Shown here: piece by piece, positions 1-7,201 of the stretch
Position numbering within the stretch: position 1 is the first letter of the stretch
Layout: each line of letters starts with the position of its first letter
NCBI RefSeq assembly: GCF_000938305.1
Contig: NZ_JYMT01000042.1
Location: 676,424-740,423, forward strand
DNA length: 64,000 bases
Origin: Bradyrhizobium sp. LTSP885
GTDB lineage: Bacteria; Pseudomonadota; Alphaproteobacteria; Rhizobiales; Xanthobacteraceae
Reading direction: 5' to 3'
Translations under genes and position numbers: made by a program
The notes under the pieces: generated by a model
What the model saw: the letters and a program-made list of their open reading frames with translations, nothing else
What the model was told of the DNA's origin: nothing
The model's database searches: none

Positions 1-612
1 TTCACCCTTGGCTTTCTGTCGGGCGCCGAAATCGATCTGCTGCCGGAGGTCAACCACGTGCTGCGCGAGGCATTTCCCGGCATCGACATCCGCCTGTCGA
101 GCGATTACTCCCCCGTGCTCGCCAAAGCCTTGATGCGGCGCAAGCTCGATGCGGCCTTCATGCGGCCGGAAGAGAACATGGCGGATCTGGCCTTCAAGCG
201 CGTACGAACCGATCCGCTGGTCTTTGTGTTTCCGAGCGACCATCGCCTCGCCGCGCAAACTTCGATCACGCCGCAGGAGATCGTGAACGAGACGTTCTAT
301 CTTCCATCCAAATCCGCGCCTGCGGTGCGCCGGGTCGTGCTGGACTATTTCAACCGCGTCGGCATCGACATCAGGCCGGAGCACGAAGTGCACAACGTCG
401 TCCAAGCGATCTCGATGATCACCTCGACGCGCGGGGTCATGCTGCTGCCGGCCTACACCAGACGCTATCTGCCTGAAACAATCACCACCCGCCCGGTGCA
501 GGGAGCAGCCCCCACGCTTGACCTGGTGATCGCCTATCACAAGGCGAACAATTCGCCGATCCTGAAGCTGCTGCTGTCCCGGGTTGACAGGCTGGGTCTG
601 GTGCCTGCCTAG
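1..612 (+). CDS. LysR-family transcriptional regulator, 3' part only
   Basis: The open frame enters from the left edge, so the N-terminal helix-turn-helix is outside the window. The visible ~203 residues are the effector-binding domain of a LysR regulator, beginning with the typical first beta strand (TLGFLSGAEIDLLPEV). The arrangement 'LREAFPGIDIRLSS... LDAAFMRPE' is that of the periplasmic-binding-like fold, and the end carries the usual region for a LysR C-terminus. The target genes cannot be told because the upstream neighbour is missing. Two stem-loops follow the stop codon. Confidence 0.9.
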   Translation, partial: FTLGFLSGAEIDLLPEVNHVLREAFPGIDIRLSSDYSPVLAKALMRRKLDAAFMRPEENMADLAFKRVRTDPLVFVFPSDHRLAAQTSITPQEIVNETFYLPSKSAPAVRRVVLDYFNRVGIDIRPEHEVHNVVQAISMITSTRGVMLLPAYTRRYLPETITTRPVQGAAPTLDLVIAYHKANNSPILKLLLSRVDRLGLVPA

Positions 613-615
613 GAA

Positions 616-647
616 GTGCCTCGGCTCCGGGGCGGAAGCCGAGGCAC
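616..647 (+). terminator. Stem-loop after the LysR gene
   Basis: An 11-bp perfect stem (616-626 with 637-647) and a 10-nt loop lie 4 bases past the LysR stop. A second hairpin (9-bp stem, 661-669 with 677-685) follows at once. Neither has a long T tract, so they may end transcription weakly or protect the 3' end. Confidence 0.5.
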
Positions 648-660
648 CAGTTCGACTTAC

Positions 661-685
661 CAATGCCACAACACACGTGGCATTG
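661..685 (+). terminator. Second stem-loop after the LysR gene
   Basis: Perfect 9-bp stem with a 7-nt loop, in tandem with the hairpin at 616-647. No clear T run follows. Confidence 0.4.
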
Positions 686-792
686 CTCTAACGGCAAGAT
701 GCCCTGTGCGTTCCTATCGCTCTCGGATCGTGGATCGTTGTTGGCCTCTGGCGGTTGTGTCACCAAATCATCATGACAGTCAGGAGGCACTT

Positions 793-1011
793 ATGACCCC
801 CTCAGCAGAACCAGAAGTGAACGACCGCGTGGTCTGGACCCGCGGTAGCGTCGGGCTCTCCGGGATCGTGACGGGCGCTCTCATCCTGAACGGCGCTGAG
901 CCGGGATGGCAGCAACTGTTGGCGATACGCACCCAGCACGGCACGTTTCACGAGTTTCCCCGCAACCTGCGCGTCATGCCGAAGATGATGCCGGCCAACG
1001 CACTGTTGTAA
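793..1011 (+). CDS. Small hypothetical protein, 72 aa
   Basis: A short gene preceded by a very good Shine-Dalgarno (AGGAGG at 782-787, 5 nt before the ATG), which sets the start. The product reads like a small beta-rich domain (WTRGSVGLSGIVTG... FHEFPRNLRVMP) with no signal peptide or membrane segment. I do not recognise a family with an assigned function. It is convergent with the sensor kinase, whose stop lies 31 bases away. Confidence 0.6.
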   Translation: MTPSAEPEVNDRVVWTRGSVGLSGIVTGALILNGAEPGWQQLLAIRTQHGTFHEFPRNLRVMPKMMPANALL

Positions 1012-1042
1012 CCGCAGACTGCATCGTGCGTGGCAGGCCGGC

Positions 1043-2488
1043 CTATGCGAGCGGCAAGGCGATTTCGCAGGTCAGCCCTTCGGCGCGCCAATCGAAACGC
1101 ACCTCACCCTTGAACTGGCCGATCATGTTTTCCATGATGCGTGTGCCGAACCCGCGGTGCGTGGGTGGCGTGACGGTTGGCCCCTCGGACTCGACCCAGC
1201 ACAGGCTGAGCCTTCGGTCTGCCGCCAGGGACCATTTGATTTCAACGTGACCGCCCGCCGCCGACAGCGATCCGTATTTTGCCGCGTTGGTCGCGAGCTC
1301 ATGCAGGGCGATTGCAGCAGTCTGAGCCGTACTCGGCTCCAACATGACGGCCGGGCCGTCAATTCGCACGCGCGTCTCGCTCTCCCCGCTGTAGGCCAGC
1401 AGTTCTTGCGTGACCAGACGGTGGAGCTCGGCTCCCTCCCAGCGGGATTCCACGAACAACGTATGGACCTTTGCGAGCGCACCAATGCGCCCCTCGATCA
1501 GTCGCTTGAGATCATCGGACGTATCGGAATGGGAAAGCCGCACCGTCGCCAACACCGTGGCCAGGATGTTCTTTGTGCGATGCTCGGCCTCACGCGCGAG
1601 ATTGACGATCTGCGCCTGGCTACGTTTGTGCTCGGTGATGTTACGCGCGATTTTCGCTGCGCCGACGACCTTGCCCTGCGCATTTCTGACCGGCGAAATG
1701 GTCAGGGAAATGTCGATCAACCTCCCATGCTTGCATTGGCGAACAGTTTCATAATGTTCGACGCTCTGGCCGCGCCGGATTTGCCCCATGATCGCGGCTT
1801 CCTCTTTCTGGCGATCTGGCGGGATCAGAACCGCGATTGGGTTGCCGACGATTTCCTCCGCAAGATAGCCAAAGATGCGTTCCGCGCCGCCGTTCCAGCT
1901 CGTGACGATGCCATCGAGGTCCTTGCTGATGATTGCGTCGTCGCTTGATTGGATGATGGCAGCGAGCCGCAGCGCCGCCTCCTCACCGCGTTTGCGCGCG
2001 GATATATCCTGGAAGCAGTTGATGGCGCCGACAATGTTGCCGCCGCGATCCTTGATCGCCTCGATGTCAACGAGCGCGATGCCGCGTGAGCCGTCGGGCC
2101 GCTCGATGTGGATCTCCTGGTCACGGACGGAAACACCGGTGCGCAACACATCTGCCATGGGGCATTGATGGTGCGGGAGCGGACTGCCGTCGGGGCGAAA
2201 CATACGATACGATCCGCAAAACCGTTCGTCAGGATGTCCCGGTTCAGGCGACCGGCCCCATAGTTCGGCAGCGCGGCGGTTGTAGCGAAGAACGAAGCCA
2301 TCCCGGTCGCAAACATAGATCGCAAACGGCAGTTGCTCGAACAGCCGCTCGGGCACTTCGAAGCCGTCTTCGTCGTCGCTCAAACCAAGGGCGACGCCGG
2401 CAGCGATCGCGACCGTATCCAGCTCGATCGAGGTCGTCAGGGGTTCAGCCTGAAAGGAGCGTGGCGCATCTAAAGGCGTTTCGCTCAT
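1043..2488 (-). CDS. PAS-PAS HWE-family sensor histidine kinase
   Basis: A 481-residue soluble sensor kinase. Two PAS domains occupy roughly residues 48-165 and 172-290, each followed by a PAC-like end (NCFQDISARKR; AKIARNITEHKR). The kinase core has the phospho-acceptor His in 'EAEHRTKN' (about residue 300) and the N-box 'ALHELATNAAKYGSLS', both typical of the HWE/HisKA_2 class common in Rhizobiales. No transmembrane segment is visible, so it should sense a cytoplasmic cue, perhaps through a cofactor bound by a PAS domain. No response regulator is adjacent. It lies 63 bases after a set of small zinc-ribbon genes on the same strand and is probably cotranscribed with them. Confidence 0.92.
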   Translation of the reverse strand: MSETPLDAPRSFQAEPLTTSIELDTVAIAAGVALGLSDDEDGFEVPERLFEQLPFAIYVCDRDGFVLRYNRRAAELWGRSPEPGHPDERFCGSYRMFRPDGSPLPHHQCPMADVLRTGVSVRDQEIHIERPDGSRGIALVDIEAIKDRGGNIVGAINCFQDISARKRGEEAALRLAAIIQSSDDAIISKDLDGIVTSWNGGAERIFGYLAEEIVGNPIAVLIPPDRQKEEAAIMGQIRRGQSVEHYETVRQCKHGRLIDISLTISPVRNAQGKVVGAAKIARNITEHKRSQAQIVNLAREAEHRTKNILATVLATVRLSHSDTSDDLKRLIEGRIGALAKVHTLFVESRWEGAELHRLVTQELLAYSGESETRVRIDGPAVMLEPSTAQTAAIALHELATNAAKYGSLSAAGGHVEIKWSLAADRRLSLCWVESEGPTVTPPTHRGFGTRIMENMIGQFKGEVRFDWRAEGLTCEIALPLA

Positions 2489-2551
2489 TGTGCAGTAACC
2501 TCAGTCGTATCAGGATATCGATGATCTCGAGAGGACCGTATCCCGCGTCTG

Positions 2552-2755
2552 TCATCTCGATTTGGCGGTTTGTGGTGCAAGCGCGCGCTTCATGGACGCA
2601 TACACCCTCAATTGTGCTGCGTTACGAAGTGCATTCTGCCTCGCCTCGCCTTCAGGCAATTGTCTCGCCTCGCCGGCGCGCGCATCTGCCTGCTCATCCA
2701 GATGGTCCGCCGTCAAAAATACGACTTTCGTCCTGTTACGCTTTCTAGGAATCAT
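2552..2755 (-). CDS. Small basic hypothetical protein, 67 aa
   Basis: The start is chosen at 2755 because its ATG overlaps the TGA of the upstream zinc-ribbon gene (ATGA), a classic sign of translational coupling; an in-frame ATG at 2785 is the alternative. The product is charged and mostly helical (TADHLDEQADARAGEARQLP), like short rhizobial proteins of unknown role that end in a helical repeat. No signal peptide or membrane segment is seen. The function is unknown. It sits between a zinc-ribbon gene and the HWE kinase. Confidence 0.55.
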   Translation of the reverse strand: MIPRKRNRTKVVFLTADHLDEQADARAGEARQLPEGEARQNALRNAAQLRVYASMKRALAPQTAKSR

Positions 2756-2982
2756 GTCGGTGAGCCTGACTTTCTTTCGAACCATTCGAGCGGTTCGGAT
2801 TGCGATGAAGCCGATACAATTTGCATTTGATCGACGTGGCCGCAGCTTTTGCAGCGCAGCGTCCAATGCTCGTGCCCAGGTCGCGAAGCCGTGATGCGCT
2901 GCACCGCTGTCGCGCCCGCACATCGCTGGCATCGTGGGCTCGACGGTATCAGGATTGGTGATGGGGCTATTTGAGCAGACAT
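2752..2982 (-). CDS. Small zinc-ribbon protein, 76 aa
   Basis: It has two CxxC knuckles (RCQRC near residue 18 and RCKSC near residue 44), about 22 residues apart, so it should bind one zinc. The spacing and the sequence between the knuckles match the neighbouring gene at 3008-3247, so the two are tandem paralogues. A Shine-Dalgarno (AGGAG) precedes the ATG at 2982. Its stop overlaps the next start by the ATGA motif. Such small rhizobial zinc ribbons have no settled function; nucleic-acid or protein binding is likely. Confidence 0.65.
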   Translation of the reverse strand: MSAQIAPSPILIPSSPRCQRCAGATAVQRITASRPGHEHWTLRCKSCGHVDQMQIVSASSQSEPLEWFERKSGSPT

Positions 2983-3007
2983 CCTGATCTCCTGGGAGTT
3001 GCCGATT

Positions 3008-3247
3008 CTAGTCCGGAGATTTAAGCTCGCCGCTAAGCCAGCCTCTCGCGTCGCCGCTCATGGGGTCGCTGACCAACAGGGTCCGCTGGGCACGGTCACA
3101 TTTGGGGCACTCGAACGTGCGGAGTTCATGACCCGCCGAGCCCGGCGCAATGCGGGCCAGCCGGGTGCGGGTCTCGCAGTGCCAGCAGCGCGGGCGCTCT
3201 ATGACGCTAAGCGGCGGACCGGTTGGTAATTTGTGAAAGCCGAGCAT
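3008..3247 (-). CDS. Small zinc-ribbon protein, 79 aa
   Basis: Two CxxC pairs (CWHC and CPKC) spaced by about 23 residues form a zinc ribbon (RCWHCETRTRLARIAPG... LRTFECPKCDRAQRTLLV). The start at 3247 is preferred because of a purine-rich AAAGGGG element about 8 nt upstream; an in-frame ATG further upstream would add a low-complexity tail. It is the first gene of a minus-strand series ending in the HWE kinase and is divergent from the Crp/Fnr gene, with 154 bases between them. Confidence 0.65.
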   Translation of the reverse strand: MLGFHKLPTGPPLSVIERPRCWHCETRTRLARIAPGSAGHELRTFECPKCDRAQRTLLVSDPMSGDARGWLSGELKSPD

Positions 3248-3340
3248 GCCGCACCCCTTTCTGCCCGGGCGGGTGCACAACACATTACCGGACATCAGCC
3301 GCGGACCGGGCGATGTTCTCCCCTTGCAGATCGGTCCGCT

Positions 3341-3354
3341 GGTCAATATTGACC
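3341..3354. promoter_or_regulatory. Perfect 14-bp palindrome, probable operator
   Basis: GGTCAATATTGACC is a perfect inverted repeat in the gap between the divergent zinc-ribbon and Crp/Fnr genes. Its right half (TTGACC) could serve as the -35 element of the Crp/Fnr promoter, with TAATAT at 3370-3375 as a -10 at a rather short 15-nt spacing. A protein bound here would affect one or both directions. Autoregulation by the Crp/Fnr product is a guess: the half-sites do not match the canonical FNR/FixK consensus. Confidence 0.5.
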
Positions 3355-3401
3355 ACACGGGAACATTTTTAATATGGCATTGGTGGTCCTGAGGAGGACT
3401 C

Positions 3402-4089
3402 ATGAAGTCAGCGAAGCGAACGTTCGATCCTCAGGCTTTTCTGGCCGCGGTCGGGACCGGAAAAGCGATACGGAAGTACCGCAAGGGTCGGATCATCTAC
3501 GCCCAAGGCGAAGAGGCTGATCAGGTTTTTTACATCCAATCGGGCAAGGTCAAGGTGACCGTTGTTTCCGAGCAGGGAAAAGAAGCCGTCGTCGGCATCT
3601 TGGACGCTGCGCAGTTTTTTGGCGAGGGATGTCTGAATGGTCAGGCGGTCCGCATCGGGACCGCGAAGGCGATCGAGGAGTGCCTTATCACCTCAATCAC
3701 GCGAAAGGCGATGCTGGCGGCGCTCCGCAAGGAGCCAAGATTTGCAGAACTCTTCGTGACTTACCTGGTGACCAGGAGCAACCGCATTGAAGAAGATCTG
3801 ATCGACCAGCTGTTCAATTCGAGCGAGAAGCGGCTCGCCCGCCTTCTGCTTCTGCTCGCCAATTTCGGCAAGGATGGCAAGCCAACGGCAATCGATGCTT
3901 CGATCAATCAAGCAACCTTGGCGGAGATGATCGGAACGACCCGATCCCGGGTGAGTTTTTTTCCTGAACAAATTTCGCAAGCTGGGATTGATCAGCTACA
4001 ACGGAAAGATCGAGGTGCATCGCTCTCTGCTGAACGCGGTCCTGTATGAAAAACCTCAGCTGGAAAGAGACGTAGAACCCGCCGAATAG
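3402..4089 (+). pseudogene. Crp/Fnr-family regulator, frameshifted in a T7 run
   Basis: The N-terminal cyclic-nucleotide-binding fold (KYRKGRIIYAQGEEADQVFYI; FFGEGCLNG) and the start of the winged helix-turn-helix (LAEMIGTTRSRVSFF) are intact. At the T7 run 3956-3962 the frame changes, and as read the protein ends at 4049 with an unrelated tail (216 aa). Dropping one T restores the tail 'LNKFRKLGLISYNGKIEVHR', ending at 4089 (about 228 aa), which is the normal end of this rhizobial family. No FNR-type cysteine cluster is visible at the N-terminus. The start is firm: GAGGAGG lies 5 nt before the ATG. This may be a real mutation, transcript slippage or a sequencing error. If real, the recognition helix survives but the wing is lost. 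Confidence 0.8.
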
Positions 4090-4133
4090 ATCGGATGATT
4101 GGGTAGCAATTTCTGCGACCGTCGCAGCACATC

Positions 4134-5345
4134 TTACAACGCTTCCGCCACCACCACGCCCGGCCGGGCCCTCGCCTGCAGGCGGGACACCGCCTCGGCC
4201 AGCGGAATGTCGGCCTGTGAGCCGTCGCGCTCGCGCAGGCTCACCCGGCCGTCCTTCATCTCGCGCGGGCCTAAGATGGCCATCACCGGGACCGCCATGT
4301 CACGCGCCGCCACAATGCGCCGCGACAGGGTGTCGGCGCCGTCATAGGCAACGGCCCTGATCCCGGCATCATCGAACGCCGCCATCACCTCCGCGCCGTA
4401 TCCGGCCTGGTCTTTCGAGATCGGCATGACCGCGACCTGGTCCGGCGACAGCCAAAACGGCAGCACGCCGCCATGGTGCTCGAGCAGGATCGCGATCATC
4501 CGGCCGAGCGATCCGAAGATCGCATGGTGGATCATCAGGGGCGTCGCGCGGCTGCCATCGGGCGCGATGTAGGACGCCTCGAGCCGCTGCGGCAGCACGC
4601 CGTCGAGCTGCACCGTGCCGCACTGCCATGATCGGCCGAGCCGGTCGCGCAGCGCGAACTCCAGCTTCGGTCCGTAGAACGCGCCTTCGCCGGGATTGAT
4701 CTGAGGCGCGAGGCCGCATTGCCGCGCGGCATCGCCGAGCTTCGCCTCCGACCAGTCCCAGGTCGCGTCGTCGCCGGCGCGCACCGCCGGCCGAGTCGCC
4801 AGCGCGACTTCGTAGTCGGGGAAACCAAGATCGCGGTAGACCTCGCCCAGCAAAGCGATGAAGCACGCGACTTCGCCCTCCACGTCCTGCTCGCGGCAGA
4901 ACACATGGGCGTCGTCCTGCTCGAAGGCGCGCGTCCGCATGATGCCGTGGAGCGAACCGGACGGCTCGTTGCGGTGGCAGGCGCCGAACTCGGCATAGCG
5001 GATCGGAAGCTCCCGCCACGACCGCAGCCCCTTGTTGAAGATCTGCACGTGACACGGGCACGACATCGGCTTCAGCGCCATCGCCGCTTCGCCGTCGTCG
5101 AGGCGGAACATGTACTCGCCGAACTTGTCCCAGTGGCCGCTGCGCTGCCAGAGCTCCTGCGGCAGCAGTTGCGGCGTCCGGACCTCGGCATAGCCGGCGC
5201 GGCGCATCTTGCCGCGAACATAGTCCTCCAGCACCCGGTAGATCGCGGTGCCGCGCGGATGCCAGAACACCATGCCCGGTGCATCTTCCTGAAGGTGCCA
5301 GAGCTTGTGCTGTACGCCGAGATGTCTGTGGTCGAGATCGTCCAT
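4134..5345 (-). CDS. thrS: Short threonyl-tRNA synthetase lacking TGS and editing domains
   Basis: 403 residues covering only the class II catalytic core and the C-terminal anticodon-binding domain. Motif 2 (CHRNEPSGSLHG), motif 3 (FGSLGRMIAILLEH) and the zinc ligands of ThrRS are present: Cys96 in PMSCPCH, His147 in DDAHVF, and the His of MIHHAIFG. Usual bacterial ThrRS is about 640 residues; the N-terminal TGS and Ser-editing domains are absent, and the ATG lies just before the catalytic core, so this is a compact architecture and not a broken gene. It should make Thr-tRNA but could not clear Ser-tRNA(Thr) in cis. A full-length ThrRS is expected elsewhere in the genome. The leader holds a strong terminator hairpin and a possible leader peptide. 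Confidence 0.88.
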   Translation of the reverse strand: MDDLDHRHLGVQHKLWHLQEDAPGMVFWHPRGTAIYRVLEDYVRGKMRRAGYAEVRTPQLLPQELWQRSGHWDKFGEYMFRLDDGEAAMALKPMSCPCHVQIFNKGLRSWRELPIRYAEFGACHRNEPSGSLHGIMRTRAFEQDDAHVFCREQDVEGEVACFIALLGEVYRDLGFPDYEVALATRPAVRAGDDATWDWSEAKLGDAARQCGLAPQINPGEGAFYGPKLEFALRDRLGRSWQCGTVQLDGVLPQRLEASYIAPDGSRATPLMIHHAIFGSLGRMIAILLEHHGGVLPFWLSPDQVAVMPISKDQAGYGAEVMAAFDDAGIRAVAYDGADTLSRRIVAARDMAVPVMAILGPREMKDGRVSLRERDGSQADIPLAEAVSRLQARARPGVVVAEAL

Positions 5346-5397
5346 GGCTTCATTCCTTGTGAGGGGACCAAGCGCGGACGGGGATCATCAAACACAG

Positions 5398-5430
5398 AAA
5401 AGGCCCCGTCCGTCGCCGGCGGGGCCTTTT
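5398..5430 (-). terminator. Terminator hairpin in the thrS leader (attenuator candidate)
   Basis: A perfect 11-bp stem (5398-5408 with 5420-5430) with an 11-nt loop, followed on the minus strand by CTTTTCTGTGTTTG. It lies 53 bases upstream of the thrS-like ATG, inside its leader, so it should stop transcription before the gene unless prevented. The loop contains GGCGAC, complementary to GTCGCC further upstream in the leader, which could form a competing pairing. Confidence 0.65.
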
Positions 5431-5451
5431 CTGGGTGAAATACGCTTGTCT

Positions 5452-5529
5452 CTAGCGCGCGCAACCAGAAGGCGACCCGCCGTAAGCGGTCGCGGTGCTG
5501 GTCGATGCGGCTGATCGAAGCGCGTTCAT
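5452..5529 (-). CDS. Possible 25-aa leader peptide of the thrS-like gene
   Basis: A 25-codon frame (MNALRSAASTSTATAYGG...) ends 22 nt before the terminator stem. Three Thr codons (all ACC) fall within five codons and are mixed with Ser codons, as expected for a peptide whose stalling reports charged tRNA(Thr) or tRNA(Ser). No strong ribosome-binding site is seen, and a longer frame starting at 5537 runs through the hairpin, so either frame, or none, may be the translated one. Confidence 0.35.
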   Translation of the reverse strand: MNALRSAASTSTATAYGGSPSGCAR

Positions 5530-5605
5530 GCCGCATATATGGCGGCAAAACGCTCGGGCGTCAACGCCCGGACGGCTTGGCCTCGCGCTGGATGCGAGAA
5601 GCGAA

Positions 5606-5629
5606 GAGGCCGCCTGTTGAAGCGGCCTC
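5606..5629 (-). terminator. Stem-loop downstream of the small secreted protein gene
   Basis: Perfect 8-bp stem (5606-5613 with 5622-5629), 8-nt loop, about 90 bases past the stop of the gene at 5720-5938 and upstream of the thrS leader. The following minus-strand bases are only moderately T-rich. Confidence 0.4.
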
Positions 5630-5719
5630 ATTCCGGTGAATGAATCTGTTCAAGCGAAAGTCATTGCGCCGTTTGCATCGCGGGCGCCGACCGCGCCGCT
5701 CAAGGCGAGTTGCTTCAAC

Positions 5720-5938
5720 CTATAAGCAACGCATTGTCCCGTCGGGCATACGAGTGGCAGTATGGCCCGTCTTTCTCAGACACCAATTTTGATTTTGGCC
5801 ACCGAAGACGCAACGTCCCCATCCATTACGGTGACCGTTTGGACCGCAGCCGCCCAACGCCAGAGCCGGCGTAGCCACAGACCAAATGACGATCGAAAGA
5901 ATAGCCAATCCGAGTAACGCAGCAGAAAGTTTTTTCAT
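5720..5938 (-). CDS. Small secreted cysteine-rich protein with a GCG motif
   Basis: 72 residues. The N-terminus (MKKLSAALLGLAILSIVIWSV, then ATPALA) is a clear Sec signal peptide with a cleavage site after ALA. The mature part starts with GGCGPNGHRNGWGRC, the motif of small rhizobial 'GCG' proteins, and has four cysteines, suggesting one or two disulphides in the periplasm. The start at 5938 is set by GGAGG a few bases upstream. The function is unknown in this family. It is divergent from the AraC gene. Confidence 0.7.
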   Translation of the reverse strand: MKKLSAALLGLAILSIVIWSVATPALALGGCGPNGHRNGWGRCVFGGQNQNWCLRKTGHTATRMPDGTMRCL

Positions 5939-6242
5939 GACTACCTCCACGTCTCACGCCATCACAATAAATGGCAATCTGCTATTACCACCAGCGACTG
6001 CGCAATCATAGGTTCGCGTCAGCAGCAAATCGCAATTGCGGTGACAGTCCTCCTGTGCCAACGCCCACGGGGCCGTCTGCTTTCATCTCGCGCGGACGGG
6101 CAAAACAGACGCCCTCGTTAGAAAGAATGGCATGTGAACCGCATTACATCTTTTGCGGGCGTGATCTGCTAGGTTTGCGCCGCTCTAGTTGCGGTTGATA
6201 AGATGGCACACGTAAATAGGCGAAATTCGGGATTCTGCGAAC
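5939..6242. other. Intergenic region between divergent genes
   Basis: About 300 bases between the secreted-protein gene and the AraC-type gene. It should hold both promoters. I see no convincing -35/-10 pair, palindrome or small open frame in it. Confidence 0.4.
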
Positions 6243-7130
6243 TTGGCAGCAAGCGATCAACAATGGCCGACCGGGCCATCTCAGGTGGCCGAAGATGGCG
6301 ACACCGTCTTCGCACGCCCCTCCTTTTATGCCGAGTTCGCGCCGGCCGAAGACCACGGCAGCTTCGTAGACTCGATTTACGTCCTGAAAGATCGCGGACA
6401 ACTGACTGAAAGCCGCCTGGCGTTCGCCTCGCCGTTCAGAGAACTCGCCTTCATCTTTCCAGAATCTGCATCGGGTTCCGGACACAGCGGCAAAGTCGTC
6501 TTGAACGAACCAAACGGCGGTCATCGAAAGAAAGGCAGAACGTTCTTCGGCTGGATCATCGGCATAAAGTTCAAGCCGACCTGGTCAGATCCGTTGCATA
6601 CGGACAACCCGGCCATTGTTGCGTGTCAGAACTCGCTAGCGCGGGTCACAAAAGGAAGGCCGTCGTGTCTCGACGTCCTCGATCATTTGGACCAGGCCTT
6701 ACTCGCACTTTCACAGCAGACCCGGCACGGCTCAGTCGTGAGTGACGACCGTTTTGAGACGTCGCACGACCGAGTTGGCAACCTTGCAAATCACGTAGGG
6801 GGAACGGTGCGAACGCTTCACAGGCGAATGACGGCATCGACCGGCTTTCCGCCGAAGCGCTTTTTGGCAATGCAGCGGTTCCGTCGTTCAGTGTATGAAA
6901 TTGCGACGGGAGGTGTCGGACTGTCGGTGATCGCCTCTGATCTGGGATTCTCCGATCAGGCACACCTGACCAGGGAATTTCAGCGGCACGCCGGCGTTTC
7001 GCCCGGGGCATTCAAGCGGGCATGGCAAGGACGGCACGCCCGGGCTGTCCGATTTCTTCAAGACACTGGTCGATTCGCTCGTCTAAGGATCGCGGTGTGG
7101 CCCATTGAGACCAAAACAAACGCCGGTTGA
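6243..7130 (+). CDS. AraC-family transcriptional regulator
   Basis: 295 residues. The C-terminal third is a standard AraC/XylS double helix-turn-helix (VRTLHRRMTASTGFPPKRFL; then IASDLGFSDQAHLTREFQRHAGVSPGAFK). The N-terminal part is a ligand-binding-like domain with the pattern DSIYVLKDRGQL near residue 43. A stop codon lies just upstream in frame and no ATG or GTG is available, so TTG at 6243 is the likely start. The effector is unknown. The next gene on the same strand is a crotonase-like enzyme 71 bases away, a possible target. Confidence 0.85.
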   Translation: MAASDQQWPTGPSQVAEDGDTVFARPSFYAEFAPAEDHGSFVDSIYVLKDRGQLTESRLAFASPFRELAFIFPESASGSGHSGKVVLNEPNGGHRKKGRTFFGWIIGIKFKPTWSDPLHTDNPAIVACQNSLARVTKGRPSCLDVLDHLDQALLALSQQTRHGSVVSDDRFETSHDRVGNLANHVGGTVRTLHRRMTASTGFPPKRFLAMQRFRRSVYEIATGGVGLSVIASDLGFSDQAHLTREFQRHAGVSPGAFKRAWQGRHARAVRFLQDTGRFARLRIAVWPIETKTNAG

Positions 7131-7201
7131 GCCACTAGGTTCGATCCCTCGTCCGATGGGGGCACCACAAACTCACGTGATCCTGAATCAGAGGACGTCC
7201 G

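Noticed and set aside
2783..2785. Earlier ATG for the 67-aa gene
   Set aside because: The ATGA overlap at 2752-2755 is a better explanation for the start; the earlier ATG has no ribosome-binding site.
3956..3962. Programmed ribosomal frameshift at T7 in the Crp/Fnr gene
   Set aside because: Restoring the frame needs a +1 shift, with no stop or pause element nearby; a mutation or sequencing error is simpler. Transcript slippage is left open.
7132..7167. tRNA-like 3' end (GGTTCGATCCC and ACCA-like bases) before the crotonase gene
   Set aside because: No acceptor, D or anticodon stem could be matched upstream; the T-stem has a mismatch. Not enough for a tRNA or an attachment site.
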